Positions 25,701 through 36,682 are shown, counted from the stretch's first letter. The stretch is DNA of 64,000 nt from Ptiloglossa arizonensis (GCF_051014685.1 NW_027478965.1:62001-126000), one strand, 5' to 3'. Notes: generated by a model not told the origin, from the sequence alone. Program-made: numbers and translations.

Positions 25701-28700
25701 GGTTTCTCAACCATTCCTTATCTTCAAACCCCATATCTCGCGAACGGATTGACGAACTCGAGATATTCCTGTTGTATCTGAAAGTAGAAACTCGCCCGAA
25801 TACAATGGTGTGTGTACTTTTCCCCTAGGCCATTCCAGTTAGTGGTATCGAGTATCAGACTTGCGAAAATTTTCATGGTTTCTCAACCATTTCTTAACTT
25901 CAAACTCCCATATCTCGCGAACGGAATGACGAACTCGAAAAATTCCTGTTGCATCTGAAAGTAGAAACTCGCCCGATTACAATGGTATGTGTACTTTTCC
26001 CCTAGGCCATTCCAGTTATTGGTTTCGAGTATCAGACTTGCGAGAATTTTCATGGTTTCTCAACCATTTCCTTAACTTCAAACTCCCATACCTCGCGAAC
26101 GGATTGACGAACTCCGGTAATTCCTGTTGCATCTGAAAGCAGAAACTCGCCCGATTACAACGGTATGTGAATGTTCCCCTAGGCCATTGTAGTTATTGGT
26201 TTCGAGTATTAGACTTGCGAAAATTTTCATGGTTTCTCAACCATTTCTTAACTTCAAACTCCCATATCTCGCGAACGGAATGTCGAACTCGAGAAATTCC
26301 TGTTGCATCTGAAAGTAGAAGCTCGCCCGATTACAATGGTGTGTGTACTTTTCCCTAGGCCATTCCAGTTCTTGGTTTCGAGTATCAGACTTGCGAAAAT
26401 TTTCATGGTTTCTCAACCATTCCTTATCTTCGAACGCCCATATCTCGCGAACGGATTGACGAACTCGAGAAATTCCTGTTGAATCTGAAAGCAGATACTC
26501 GCCCATTACGACGGTATGAGTATTTTTCCCCTAGGCCATTTTAGTTATTGGTTTCGAGTATCAGACTTGCGAAAATTTTGATGGTTTCTCAACCATTCTT
26601 TAATTTCAAACTCCCATATCTCGCGGACGGATTGACGAACTCGAGAAATTCCTGTTGCATATGAAAGCAGATACTCGCCCGATTACAACGGTATGTGTAT
26701 TTTTCACGTAGGCCATTGTAGTTATTGGTTTCGAGTATCAGACTTGCGAAAATTTTCATGGTTTCTCAACCATTCCTTATCTTCAAACCCCATATCTCGC
26801 GAACGGATTGACGAACTCGAGATATTCCTGTTGTATCTGAAAGTAGAAACTCGCCCGAATACAATGGTGTGTGTACTTTTCCCCTAGGCCATTCCGGTTA
26901 GTGGTATCGAGTATCAGACTTGCGAAAATTTTCATGGTTTCTCAACCATTCCTTAACTTCAAACTCCCATATCTCGCGAACGGAATGACGAACTCGAAAA
27001 ATTCCTGTTGCATCTGAAAGTAGAAACTCGCCCGATTACAATGGTGTGTGTACTTTTCCCCTAGGCCATTCCAGTTATTGGTTTCGAGTATCAGACTTGC
27101 GAGAATTTTCATGGTTTCTCAACCATTTTCTTAACTTCAAACTCCCATACCTCGCGAACGGATTGACGAACTCCGGTAATTCCTGTTGCATCTGAAAGCA
27201 GAAACTCGCCCGATTACAACGGTATGTGAATGTTCCCCTAGGCCATTGTAGTTATTGGTTTCGAGTATCAGACTTGCGAAAATTTTCATGGTTTCTCAAC
27301 CATTTCTTAACTTCAAACTCCCATATCTCGCGAACGGAATGACGAACTAGAGAAATTCCTGTTGCATCTGAAAGTAGAAGCTCGCCCGATTACAATGGTG
27401 TGTGTACTTTTCCCTAGGCCATTCCAGTTCTTGGTTTCGAGTATCAGACTTGCGAAAATTTTCATGGTTTCTCAACCATTCCTTATCTTCGAACGCCCAT
27501 ATCTCGCGAACGGATAGACGAACTCGAGAAATTCCTGTTGAATCTGAAAGCAGATACTCGCCCATTACGACGGTATGAGTATTTTTCCCCTAGGCCATTT
27601 TAGTTATTGGTTTCGAGTATCAGACTTGCGAAAATTTTGATGGTTTCTCAACCATTCTTTAATTTCAAACTCCCATATCTCGCGGACGGATTGACGAACT
27701 CGAGAAATTCCTGTTGCATATGAAAGCAGATACTCGCCCGATTACAACGGTATGTGTATTTTTCACGTAGGCCATTGTAGTTATTGGTTTCGAGTATCAG
27801 ACTTGCGAAAATTTTCATGGTTTCTCAACCATTCCTTATCTTCAAACCCCATATCTCGCGAACGGATTGACGAACTCGAGATATTCCTGTTGTATCTGAA
27901 AGTAGAAACTCGCCCGAATACAATGGTGTGTGTACTTTTCCCCTAGGCCATTCCAGTTAGTGGTATCGAGTATCAGACTTGCGAAAATTTTCATGGTTTC
28001 TCAACCATTTCTTAACTTCAAACTCCCATATCTCGCGAACGGAATGACGAACTCGAAAAATTCCTGTTGCATCTGAAAGTAGAAACTCGCCCGATTACAA
28101 TGGTATGTGTACTTTTCCCCTAGGCCATTCCAGTTATTGGTTTCGAGTATCAGACTTGCGAGAATTTTCATGGTTTCTCAACCATTTCCTTAACTTCAAA
28201 CTCCCATACCTCGCGAACGGATTGACGAACTCCGGTAATTCCTGTTGCATCTGAAAGCAGAAACTCGCCCGATTACAACGGTATGTGAATGTTCCCCTAG
28301 GCCATTGTAGTTATTGGTTTCGAGTATTAGACTTGCGAAAATTTTCATGGTTTCTCAACCATTTCTTAACTTCAAACTCCCATATCTCGCGAACGGAATG
28401 TCGAACTCGAGAAATTCCTGTTGCATCTGAAAGTAGAAGCTCGCCCGATTACAATGGTGTGTGTACTTTTCCCTAGGCCATTCCAGTTCTTGGTTTCGAG
28501 TATCAGACTTGCGAAAATTTTCATGGTTTCTCAACCATTCCTTATCTTCGAACGCCCATATCTCGCGAACGGATTGACGAACTCGAGAAATTCCTGTTGA
28601 ATCTGAAAGCAGATACTCGCCCATTACGACGGTATGAGTATTTTTCCCCTAGGCCATTTTAGTTATTGGTTTCGAGTATCAGACTTGCGAAAATTTTGAT

Positions 28701-29775
28701 GGTTTCTCAACCATTCTTTAATTTCAAACTCCCATATCTCGCGGACGGATTGACGAACTCGAGAAATTCCTGTTGCATATGAAAGCAGATACTCGCCCGA
28801 TTACAACGGTATGTGTATTTTTCACGTAGGCCATTGTAGTTATTGGTTTCGAGTATCAGACTTGCGAAAATTTTCATGGTTTCTCAACCATTCCTTATCT
28901 TCAAACCCCATATCTCGCGAACGGATTGACGAACTCGAGATATTCCTGTTGTATCTGAAAGTAGAAACTCGCCCGAATACAATGGTGTGTGTACTTTTCC
29001 CCTAGGCCATTCCAGTTAGTGGTATCGAGTATCAGACTTGCGAAAATTTTCATGGTTTCTCAACCATTCCTTAACTTCAAACTCCCATATCTCGCGAACG
29101 GAATGACGAACTCGAAAAATTCCTGTTGCATCTGAAAGTAGAAACTCGCCCGATTACAATGGTGTGTGTACTTTTCCCCTAGGCCATTCCAGTTATTGGT
29201 TTCGAGTATCAGACTTGCGAGAATTTTCATGGTTTCTCAACCATTTCCTTAACTTCAAACTCCCATACCTCGCGAACGGATTGACGAACTCCGGTAATAC
29301 CTGTTGCATCTGAAAGCAGAAACTCGCCCGATTACAACGGTATGTGAATGTTCCCCTAGGCCATTGTAGTTATTGGTTTCGAGTATCAGACTTGCGAAAA
29401 TTTTCATGGTTTCTCAACCATTTCTTAACTTCAAACTCCCATATCTCGCGAACGGAATGACGAACTAGAGAAATTCCTGTTGCATCTGAAAGTAGAAGCT
29501 CGCCCGATTACAATGGTTTGTGTACTTTTCCCTAGGCCATTCCAGTTCTTGGTTTCGAGTATCAGACTTGCGAAAATTTTCATGGTTTCTCAACCATTCC
29601 TTATCTTCGAACGCCCATATCTCGCGAACGGATTGACGAACTCGAGAAATTCCTGTTGAATCTGAAAGCAGATACTCGCCCATTACGACGGTATGAGTAT
29701 TTTTCCCCTAGGCCATTTTAGTTATTGGTTTCGAGTATCAGACTTGCGAAAATTTTGATGGTTTCTCAACCATTC
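22740..29775 (+). repeat. Homogeneous 1,059-bp (6-mer) / 2,118-bp (12-mer) higher-order repeat
   Basis: The marker 'cacgtagg' lies at 23528, 24587, 25646, 26705, 27764 and 28823, exactly 1,059 bp apart each time. Two subtypes alternate. One carries 'gaatgtcgaactcg' (near 24162, 26280, 28398); the other carries 'gaatgacgaactagag' (near 25220, 27338, 29456). 'ccggttagtgg' and 'ccagttagtgg' also alternate over part of the run. The real homogenised period is therefore 2,118 bp. The run breaks near 29775, where the sequence jumps to a different monomer phase. Confidence 0.92.
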
Positions 29776-32050
29776 CTTAACTTCAAACTCCCATATCTCG
29801 CGAACGGAATGACGAACACGAAAAATTCCTGTTGCATCTGAAAGTAGAAACTCGCCCGATTACAATGGTGTGTGTACTTTTCCCCTAGGCCATTCCAGTT
29901 ATTGGTTTCGAGTATCAGACTTGCGAGAATTTTCATGGTTTCTCAACCATTTCCTTAACTTCAAACTCCCATACCTCGCGAACGGATTGACGAACTCGGG
30001 TAATTCCTGTTGCATCTGAAAGCAGAAACACGCCCGATTACAACGGTATGTGAATGTTCCCCTAGGCCATTGTAGTTATTGGTTTCGAGTATCAGACTTG
30101 CGAAAATTTTCATGGTTTCTCAACCATTTCTTAACTTCAAACTCCCATATCTCGCGAACGGAAAGACGAACTCGAGAAATTCCTGTTGCATCTGAAAGTA
30201 GAAGCTCGCCCGATTACAATGGTGTGTGTACTTTTCCCTAGGCCATTCCAGTTCTTGGTTTCGAGTATCAGACTTGCGAAAATTTTCATGGTTTCTCAAC
30301 CATTCCTTATCTTCGAACGCCCATATCTCGCGAACGGATTGACGAACTCGAGAAATTCCAGTTGAATCTGAAAGCAGATACTCGCCCATTACGACGGTAT
30401 GAGTATTTTTCCCCTAGGCCATTTTAGTTATTGGTTTCGAGTATCAGACTTGCGAAAATTTTGATGGTTTCTCAACCATTCTTTAATTTCAAACTCCCAT
30501 ATCTCGCGGACGGATTGACGAACTCGAGAAATTCCTGTTGCATATGAAAGCAGATACTCGCCCGATTACAACGGTATGTGTATTTTTCACGTAGGCCATT
30601 GTAGTTATTTGTTTCGAGTATCAGACTTGCGAAAATTTTGATGGTTTCTCAACCATTCCTTAACTTCAAACTCCCGTATCTCGCGGACGGATTGACGAAC
30701 TCGAGAAAGTCCTGCTGCATCTGAAAGCAGAAACCCGCCCGATTACAGCGGTATGTGAATTTTTCCCCTAGGCCATTCCAGTTATTGGTTTCGAGTATCA
30801 GACTTGCGAAAATTTTGGTTGTTTCTCAACCATTCCTTATCTTCAAACCCCATAGCTCGCGAACGGATTGACGAACTCGAGAAAGTCCTGCTGCATCTGA
30901 AAGCAGAAACACGCCCGATTACAATGGTGTGTGTACTTTTCACTAGGCCATTCCAGTTATTGGTTTCGAGTATCAGACTTGCGAAAATTTTGATTGTTTC
31001 TCAACCATTCCTTATCTTCAAACCCCCATATCTCGCGTACGGATTGACGAACTCGAGAAGGTCCTGCTGCGTCTGAAAACAGAAACCCGCCCGATTACAT
31101 CGGTGTGTGTATTTTTGCCCTAGGCCATAGCAGTTATTGGTCTCGAGTATCAGACTTGCGAAAATTTTGATGGTTTCTCAACCATTCCTTAACTTCAAAC
31201 TCCCATATCTCGCGAACGGATTGACGAACTCGAGAAATTCCTGTTGCGTCTGAAAGTGGAAACTCGCCCGATTACAAAGGTATGTGTACTTTTCCCCTAG
31301 GCCATTCCAGTTATTGGTTTCGAGTATCAGACCAGCGAAAATTTTGATGATTTCGCAACCATTCTTTAACTTCAAACTCCCATATCTCGCGAACGGATTG
31401 ACGAACTCGAGAAATTCCTGTTGCATCTGAAAGCAGAAACTCGCCCGATTACAACGGTATGTGAATTTTTGCCCTAGGCCATAGTAGTTATTGGTCTCGA
31501 GTATCAGACTTGCGAAAATTTTGATGGTTTCTCAACCATTCCTTAACTTCAAACTCCCATATCTCGCGGACGGATTGACGAACTCGAGAAATTCCTGTTG
31601 CATCTGAATGCAGAAACTCGCCCGATTACAACGGTATGTGAATTTTTGCCCTAGGCCATAGTTATTGGTCTCGAGTATCAGACTTGCGAAAATTTTGATG
31701 GTTTCTCAACCATTCCTTAATTTCAAACTCCCATATCTCGCGAACGGATTGACGAACTCGAGAAGTTCCTGTTGCATCTGAAAGTAGAAACTCGCCCGAT
31801 TACAATGGTGTGTGTATTTTTCCCCTAGGCCCTTCCAGTTATTGGTATCCAGTATCAGACTTGCGAAAATTTTCATGGTTTCTCAACCATTTCTTAACTT
31901 CAAACTACCATATCTCGCGAACGGAATCACGAACTCGAGAAATTCCTGTTGCATCTGAAAGTAGAAGCTCGCCCGATTACAATGGTGTGTGTACTTTTCC
32001 CTAGGCCATTCCAGTTATTGGTTTCGAGTATCAGACCAGCGAAGATGTTG

Positions 32051-32056
32051 ATGGTT
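32051..32056. other. Paralogous empty insertion site
   Basis: The six bases ATGGTT here, with their flanks, are the unoccupied counterpart of the element's target. The left flank matches the copy 3,700 bp downstream (31810 vs 35510; 'gaagatgttg' 32041 vs 35741). The right flank matches the copy 5,484 bp downstream (32413 vs 37897). The difference, 1,784 bp, equals the 1,778-bp element plus a 6-bp duplicated target. Confidence 0.9.
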
Positions 32057-35000
32057 TCTCAACCATTTCTTAACTTCAAACTCCCATATCTCGCGAACGG
32101 AATGACGAACTCGAAAAATTCCTGTTGCATCTGAAAGTAGAAACTCGCCCGATTACAATGGTGTGTGTACTTTTCCCCTAGGCCATTCCAGTTATTGGTT
32201 TCGAGTATCAGACTTGCGAGAATTTTCATGGTTTCTCAACCATTTCCTTAACTTCAAACTCCCATACCTCGCGAACGGATTGACGAACTCCGGTAATTCC
32301 TGTTGCATCTGAAAGCAGAAACTCGCCCGATTACAACGGTATGTGAATGTTCCCCTAGGCCATTGTAGTTATTGGTTTCGAGTATCCGAATTGCGAAAAT
32401 TTTATTGGTTTCTCAACCATTTCTTAACTTCAAACTCCCATATCTCGCGAACGGAATGACGAACTCGAGAAATTCCTGTTGCATCTGAAAGTAGAAGCTC
32501 GCCCGATTACAATGGTGTGTGTACTTTTCCCTAGGCCATTCCAGTTCTTGGTTTCGAGTATCAGACTTGCGAAAATTTTCATGGTTTCTCAACCATTCCT
32601 TATCTTCGAACGCCCATATCTCGCGAACGGATTGACGAACTCGAGAAATTCCTGTTGAATCTGAAAGCAGATACTCGCCCATTACGACGGTATGAGTATT
32701 TTTCCCCTAGGCCATTTTAGTTATTGGTTTCGAGTATCAGACTTGCGAAAATTTTGATGGTTTCTCAACCATTCTCTAATTTCAAACTCCCATATCTCGC
32801 GGACGGATTGACGAACTCGAGAAATTCCTGTTGCATATGAAAGCAGAAACTCGCCCGATTACAACGGTATGTGTATTTTTGCCCTACGCCATAGAAGTTA
32901 TTGGTCTCGAGTACCAGACTTGCGAAAATTTTGGTGGTTTCTCAACCATTCCTTAACTTCAAACTCGCATATCTCGCGAACAGATTGACGATCTCGAGAA
33001 ATTTCTGTTGCATCTGAAAGTAGAAACTCGCCCGATTACAATGGTGTGGGTACTTTTTCCCCTAGGCCATTCCAGTTATTCGTTTCTAGCATCAGAATTG
33101 CGAAAATTTTGCTCAAACATTCCTTAACTTCAAACTCCCATATCTTGCGAACGGATTGACGAACTCGAGAAATTCCTGTTGCGTCTGAAAGCAGAAACTC
33201 GCCCGATTACAACGGTATGTGTATTTTTGCCCTAGGCCATAGTAGCTATTGGTTTCGAGTATCAGACTCGCGAACATTTTGATGTTTTCTCAACTATTCC
33301 TTAACTTCAATCTCCCATATCTCGCGAACGGATTGACGAACTCGAGAAATTCCTGTTGCATCTGAAAGCAGAAACCCGCCCGATTACAGTGGTGTGTGTA
33401 CTTTTCCCCTAGGCCATTCCAGTATATTCGTTTCTAGCATCAGAATTGCGAAAATTTTGTGGTTTCCCAACCATTCGTTAACTTCAAACTCCCATATCTC
33501 GCGAACGGATTGACGAACTCGAGAAATTCCTGTTGCGTCTGAAAGTGGAAACTCGCCCGATTACAATGGTCTTCGTACTTTTCCCCTAGCCATTCCAGTT
33601 ATTGGTTTCGAGTATCAGACTTGCGAAAATTTTGATGGTTTCTAAGCCATTCCTTAACTTCAAACTCACATATCTAGGGAACGGATTGACGAACTCGAGA
33701 ATTTCCTATTGCATCTGAAAGCAGAAACTCGCCCGATTACAATGGTGTGTGTACTTTTCCCCTAGGCCATTCCAGTTATTGGTTTCGAGTATCAGACCAG
33801 AGAAAATTTTGATGCTATCTCAACCATTCCTTGACTTCAAACTCCCATATCTCGCGAACCGATTGACGAGCTCGAGAAATTCCTGTTGCATCTGAAAGCA
33901 GAACCTCGCCCGATTACAATGGTATGTGTATTATTGCCCTAGGCCATAGTAGTTATTGGTTTCGAGTATCAGACTTGCGAAAATTTTGATGGTTTCTCAA
34001 CCATTCCTTAACTTCAAACTCCCATATCTCGCGAACGGAATGACGAACTCGAAAAATTCCTGTTGCATCTGAAAGTAGAAACTCGCCCGATTACAATGGT
34101 GTGTGTACTTTTCCCCTAGGCCATTCCAGTTATTGGTTTCGAGTATCAGACTTGCGAGAATTTTCATGGTTTCTCAACCATTTCCTTAACTTCAAACTCC
34201 CATACCTCGCGAACGGATTGACGAACTCGGGTAATTCCTGTTGCATCTGAAAGCAGAAACACGCCCGATTACAACGGTATGTGAATGTTCCCCTAGGCCA
34301 TTGTAGTTATTGGTTTCGAGTATCAGACTTGCGAAAATTTTCATGGTTTCTCAACCATTTCTTAACTTCAAACTCCCATATCTCGCGAACGGAAAGACGA
34401 ACTCGAGAAATTCCTGTTGCATCTGAAAGTAGAAGCTCGCCCGATTACAATGGTGTGTGTACTTTTCCCTAGGCCATTCCAGTTCTTGGTTTCGAGTATC
34501 AGACTTGCGAAAATTTTCATGGTTTCTCAACCATTCCTTATCTTCGAACGCCCATATCTCGCGAACGGATTGACGAACTCGAGAAATTCCTGTTGAATCT
34601 GAAAGCAGATACTCGCCTATTACGACGGTATGAGTATTTTTCCCCTAGGCCATTTTAGTTATTGGTTTCGAGTATCAGACTTGCGAAAATTTTGATGGTT
34701 TCTCAACCATTCTTTAATTTCAAACTCCCATATCTCGCGGACGGATTGACGAACTCGAGAAATTCCTGTTGCATATGAAAGCAGATACTCGCCCGATTAC
34801 AACGGTATGTGTATTTTTCACGTAGGCCATTGTAGTTATTTGTTTCGAGTATCAGACTTGCGAAAATTTTGATGGTTTCTCAACCATTCCTTAACTTCAA
34901 ACTCCCGTATCTCGCGGACGGATTGACGAACTCGAGAAAGTCCTGCTGCATCTGAAAGCAGAAACCCGCCCGATTACAGCGGTATGTGAATTTTTCCCCT

Positions 35001-35750
35001 AGGCCATTCCAGTTATTGGTTTCGAGTATCAGACTTGCGAAAATTTTGGTTGTTTCTCAACCATTCCTTATCTTCAAACCCCATATCTCGCGAACGGATT
35101 GACGAACTCGAGAAAGTCCTGCTGCATCTGAAAGCAGAAACACGCCCGATTACAATGGTGTGTGTACTTTTCACTAGGCCATAGTAGTTATTGGTCTCGA
35201 GTATCAGACTTGCGAAAATTTTGATGGTTTCTCAACCATTCCTTAACTTCAAACTCCCATATCTCGCGGACGGATTGACGAACTCGAGAAATTCCCGTTG
35301 CATCTGAATGCAGAAACTCGCCCGATTACAACGGTATGTGAATTTTTGCCCTAGGCCATAGTTATTGGTCTCGAGTATCAGACTTGCGAAAATTTTGATG
35401 GTTTCTCAACCATTCTTTAATTTCAAACTCCCATATCTCGCGAACGGATTGACGAACTCGAGAAATTCCTGTTGCATCTGAAAGTAGAAACTCGCCCGAT
35501 TACAATGGTGTGTGTATTTTTCCCCTAGGCCCTTCCAGTTATTGGTATCCAGTATCAGACTTGCGAAAATTTTCATGGTTTCTCAACCATTTCTTAACTT
35601 CAAACTACCATATCTCGCGAACGGAATCACGAACTCGAGAAATTCCTGTTGCATCTGAAAGTAGAAGCTCGCCCGATTACAATGGTGTGTGTACTTTTCC
35701 CTAGGCCATTCCAGTTATTGGTTTCGAGTATCAGACCAGCGAAGATGTTG

Positions 35751-35756
35751 ATGGTT
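35751..35756. repeat. Target-site duplication, left copy (ATGGTT)
   Basis: Direct repeat of ATGGTT flanking the element, matched at 37535-37540. A six-base duplication goes with element ends TG...CA on the minus strand. Because the element's end and the target share A residues, 4- to 7-base duplications are formally possible. Confidence 0.85.
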
Positions 35757-35820
35757 TGGCGGCGCTAATAGGATGTTTAAAGTAGGAGAGAACGGAAATA
35801 GGAAAAGGAGGTGGGGATAA

Positions 35821-35888
35821 GCGTTTCATCCCGGGCCTGCTAGTGGACTCGTCAGTAAGGCATCCTAGCAGGCCCTGCCTTATACGCC
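35821..35888 (-). ncRNA. Type III hammerhead ribozyme, copy 1
   Basis: Read on the minus strand, all three stems and the core are present. Stem III is GGCGU paired with ACGC. It is followed by A as the cleavage-site base, so the cut falls between 35883 and 35882. Stem I is UAAGGCA/UGCCUUA (7 bp, perfect), then the core CUGACGA, stem II GUCC/GGAU, and the core GAAA running into ACGC. Stems I and II are closed by 13-nt loops and stem III is open, which makes it type III. The loops contain GGGCCUGCUAG and CUAGCAGGCCC, perfectly complementary over 11 nt. Two departures from the commonest form are G-U instead of G-C at the base of stem II, and A rather than C at the cleavage site. Self-cleavage has not been tested. 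Confidence 0.9.
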
Positions 35889-35916
35889 GGGACATTGGAA
35901 GATCGGTAAGAGGTCG

Positions 35917-35924
35917 TATATATA
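35917..35924 (-). promoter_or_regulatory. Putative TATA box of LTR 1
   Basis: TATATATA on both strands, inside the LTR, with its downstream edge 28 bp from the ribozyme's 5' end (36 nt measured from the start of the box). This spacing would start a Pol II transcript at or near the first base of the hammerhead. Function is inferred from position. Confidence 0.6.
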
Positions 35925-36012
35925 GCGATCGGAGCAGGTACGGGAACTTGCGGGAAACGGTTGGTGGTGAGTTTCCCTCTGGTGGCAAGCGTGGGTAAGT
36001 GCCGCCACATAA

Positions 36013-36019
36013 CCCCCTT
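36013..36019 (-). other. Polypurine tract before LTR 1
   Basis: AAGGGGG on the minus strand, three bases (TTA) before the LTR start TGTGG. It has the position and composition expected of a plus-strand primer in LTR retroelements, though it is short. Confidence 0.65.
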
Positions 36020-36509
36020 GCCAGTGGTAAACGATACTTTGAAGTTCCGTCCTGATGTCCCAGTGGCGTAGGTATTTGTTCCGTTGTTCGGTGGCACAAC
36101 AAGGCACAGGAGGAGGTTGTCTAGAGTAGTGGACGAGAGGAATGGTTCTTTTTCGTAGTAAGGCCCAGCTGCTGTCGATTACGAACTACGCATGGCGAGC
36201 CTTGTATGCTCAAGCCGCGATTTTTGCTTGTTGTCCGACGTTGATGCGTGAGCGTACCGGTACTTATGAAACGCATCCGTGTGGTCGGTGAATAATGTCG
36301 ACTAAAGCTGCCTGCTGTCCTCCTGGGGTTGATCCTGATGGTTAGCCGGAAGTATAGCGTCATATCGTCGCTGGCAGGTAAAGGAGTCAACCCTCGGAGA
36401 GGGGGATTTACGAAAAATCGGCCTTTACACGTTGCGTTCCATCCATCGTCTTGTGCTGCACCTCTACTGCTGCTGTGCTGTTGTCCAGAAGGTTGCGTTG
36501 GTTCTTAGA

Positions 36510-36520
36510 CGGGGTCACCA
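36510..36520 (-). other. Primer-binding site, copy 1 (tRNA-Trp type)
   Basis: TGGTGACCCCG on the minus strand, three bases after the end of LTR 2. It is complementary to the last 11 bases, CCA included, of an animal-type tRNA-Trp (ending CGGGGTCA-CCA, from memory). The match does not extend further. The position directly after an LTR supports a role in priming reverse transcription. Confidence 0.75.
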
Positions 36521-36586
36521 CTTTGGCGGCGGTTTAAAGATGCTTAAGGTAGGAGAGAACGGAAATAGGAAAAGGAGTGGGGATAA

Positions 36587-36654
36587 GCGTTTCATCCCGG
36601 GCCTGCTAGTGGACTCGTCAGTAAGGCATCCTAGCAGGCCCTGCCTTATACGCC
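36587..36654 (-). ncRNA. Type III hammerhead ribozyme, copy 2
   Basis: Identical to copy 1 over all 68 bases, including the core, the three stems and the complementary loops. The predicted cut lies between 36649 and 36648. Cleavage here and at copy 1 would release a 766-nt RNA with 5'-hydroxyl and 2',3'-cyclic phosphate ends, the substrate form for RNA circularisation. Confidence 0.9.
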
Positions 36655-36682
36655 GGGACATTGGAAGATCGGTAAGAGGTCG

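Larger units (their letters stand above)
1..35756 (+). repeat. Left satellite array, ~176-177-bp monomer, head to tail
   Basis: Continuous tandem array of one monomer family, all in the same orientation. In one typical copy (5650-5826, 177 bp) the landmarks in order are CTCGCCCGATTAC at the start, the palindrome CCTAGG about 33 bp in, TTTCGAGTATCAGACTTGCG about 54 bp in, then a pyrimidine-rich stretch, the palindrome TCGCGA near 123 bp, CTCGAG near 143 bp and TTGCATCTGAA near the end. The CTCGAG and TCGCGA sites are present in most copies. Copies differ mainly by substitutions and 1-7-bp indels. No inverted monomer, transposon or gene was seen in this part. A length near one nucleosome repeat and the higher-order organisation fit a centromeric or pericentromeric satellite; that role is inferred. 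Confidence 0.97.
20501..35756 (+). repeat. Zone 3: satellite based on the 1,059-bp six-monomer unit
   Basis: This zone combines the homogeneous 1,059-bp repeats (see 22740-29775) with a larger segment present three times: about 21110-22745, 29760-31394 (offset 8,649 bp) and 33990-35182 (offset 12,880 bp). The element insertion interrupts it at 35757. Two paralogous monomers (deletion points at 20761 and 33111) lack the seven bases ATGGTTT present in most others. Confidence 0.8.
35757..36009 (-). mobile_element. LTR 1 (3' LTR of the element)
   Basis: About 253 bp, starting TGTGGCGGC and ending GCCGCCA on the minus strand. In order it contains a TATA box (35917-35924), the hammerhead (35821-35888) and a variable 3' segment (35757-35810). 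From 35811 to 36009 it is identical, base for base, to the other outer LTR (37336-37534), but the last 54 bases differ strongly from it. It is preceded by the polypurine tract of internal region 1. Confidence 0.85.
36010..36523 (-). mobile_element. Internal region 1 of the retroelement
   Basis: About 514 bp between LTR 2 and LTR 1. It starts with AAG and the primer-binding site and ends with the polypurine tract. It differs from internal region 2 at roughly 35-40 positions by eye, including 1-, 2- and 3-base indels that shift the reading frame. The longest open frames (about 90 codons) are not shared cleanly between the two copies and match no family I know. I treat it as non-coding. Confidence 0.8.

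Noticed and set aside
1..35756. Many 60-120-codon open reading frames on both strands of the satellite
   Set aside because: They recur at the monomer or higher-order period, overlap on opposite strands, end wherever a monomer variant introduces a stop, and show no protein family features.
35757..36009. LTR as a MITE because of its TGGCGGC/GCCGCCA inverted ends
   Set aside because: The inversion is only 7 bp, the unit sits in an LTR-internal-LTR arrangement with primer site and polypurine tract, and single LTR units are not flanked by their own target duplications.
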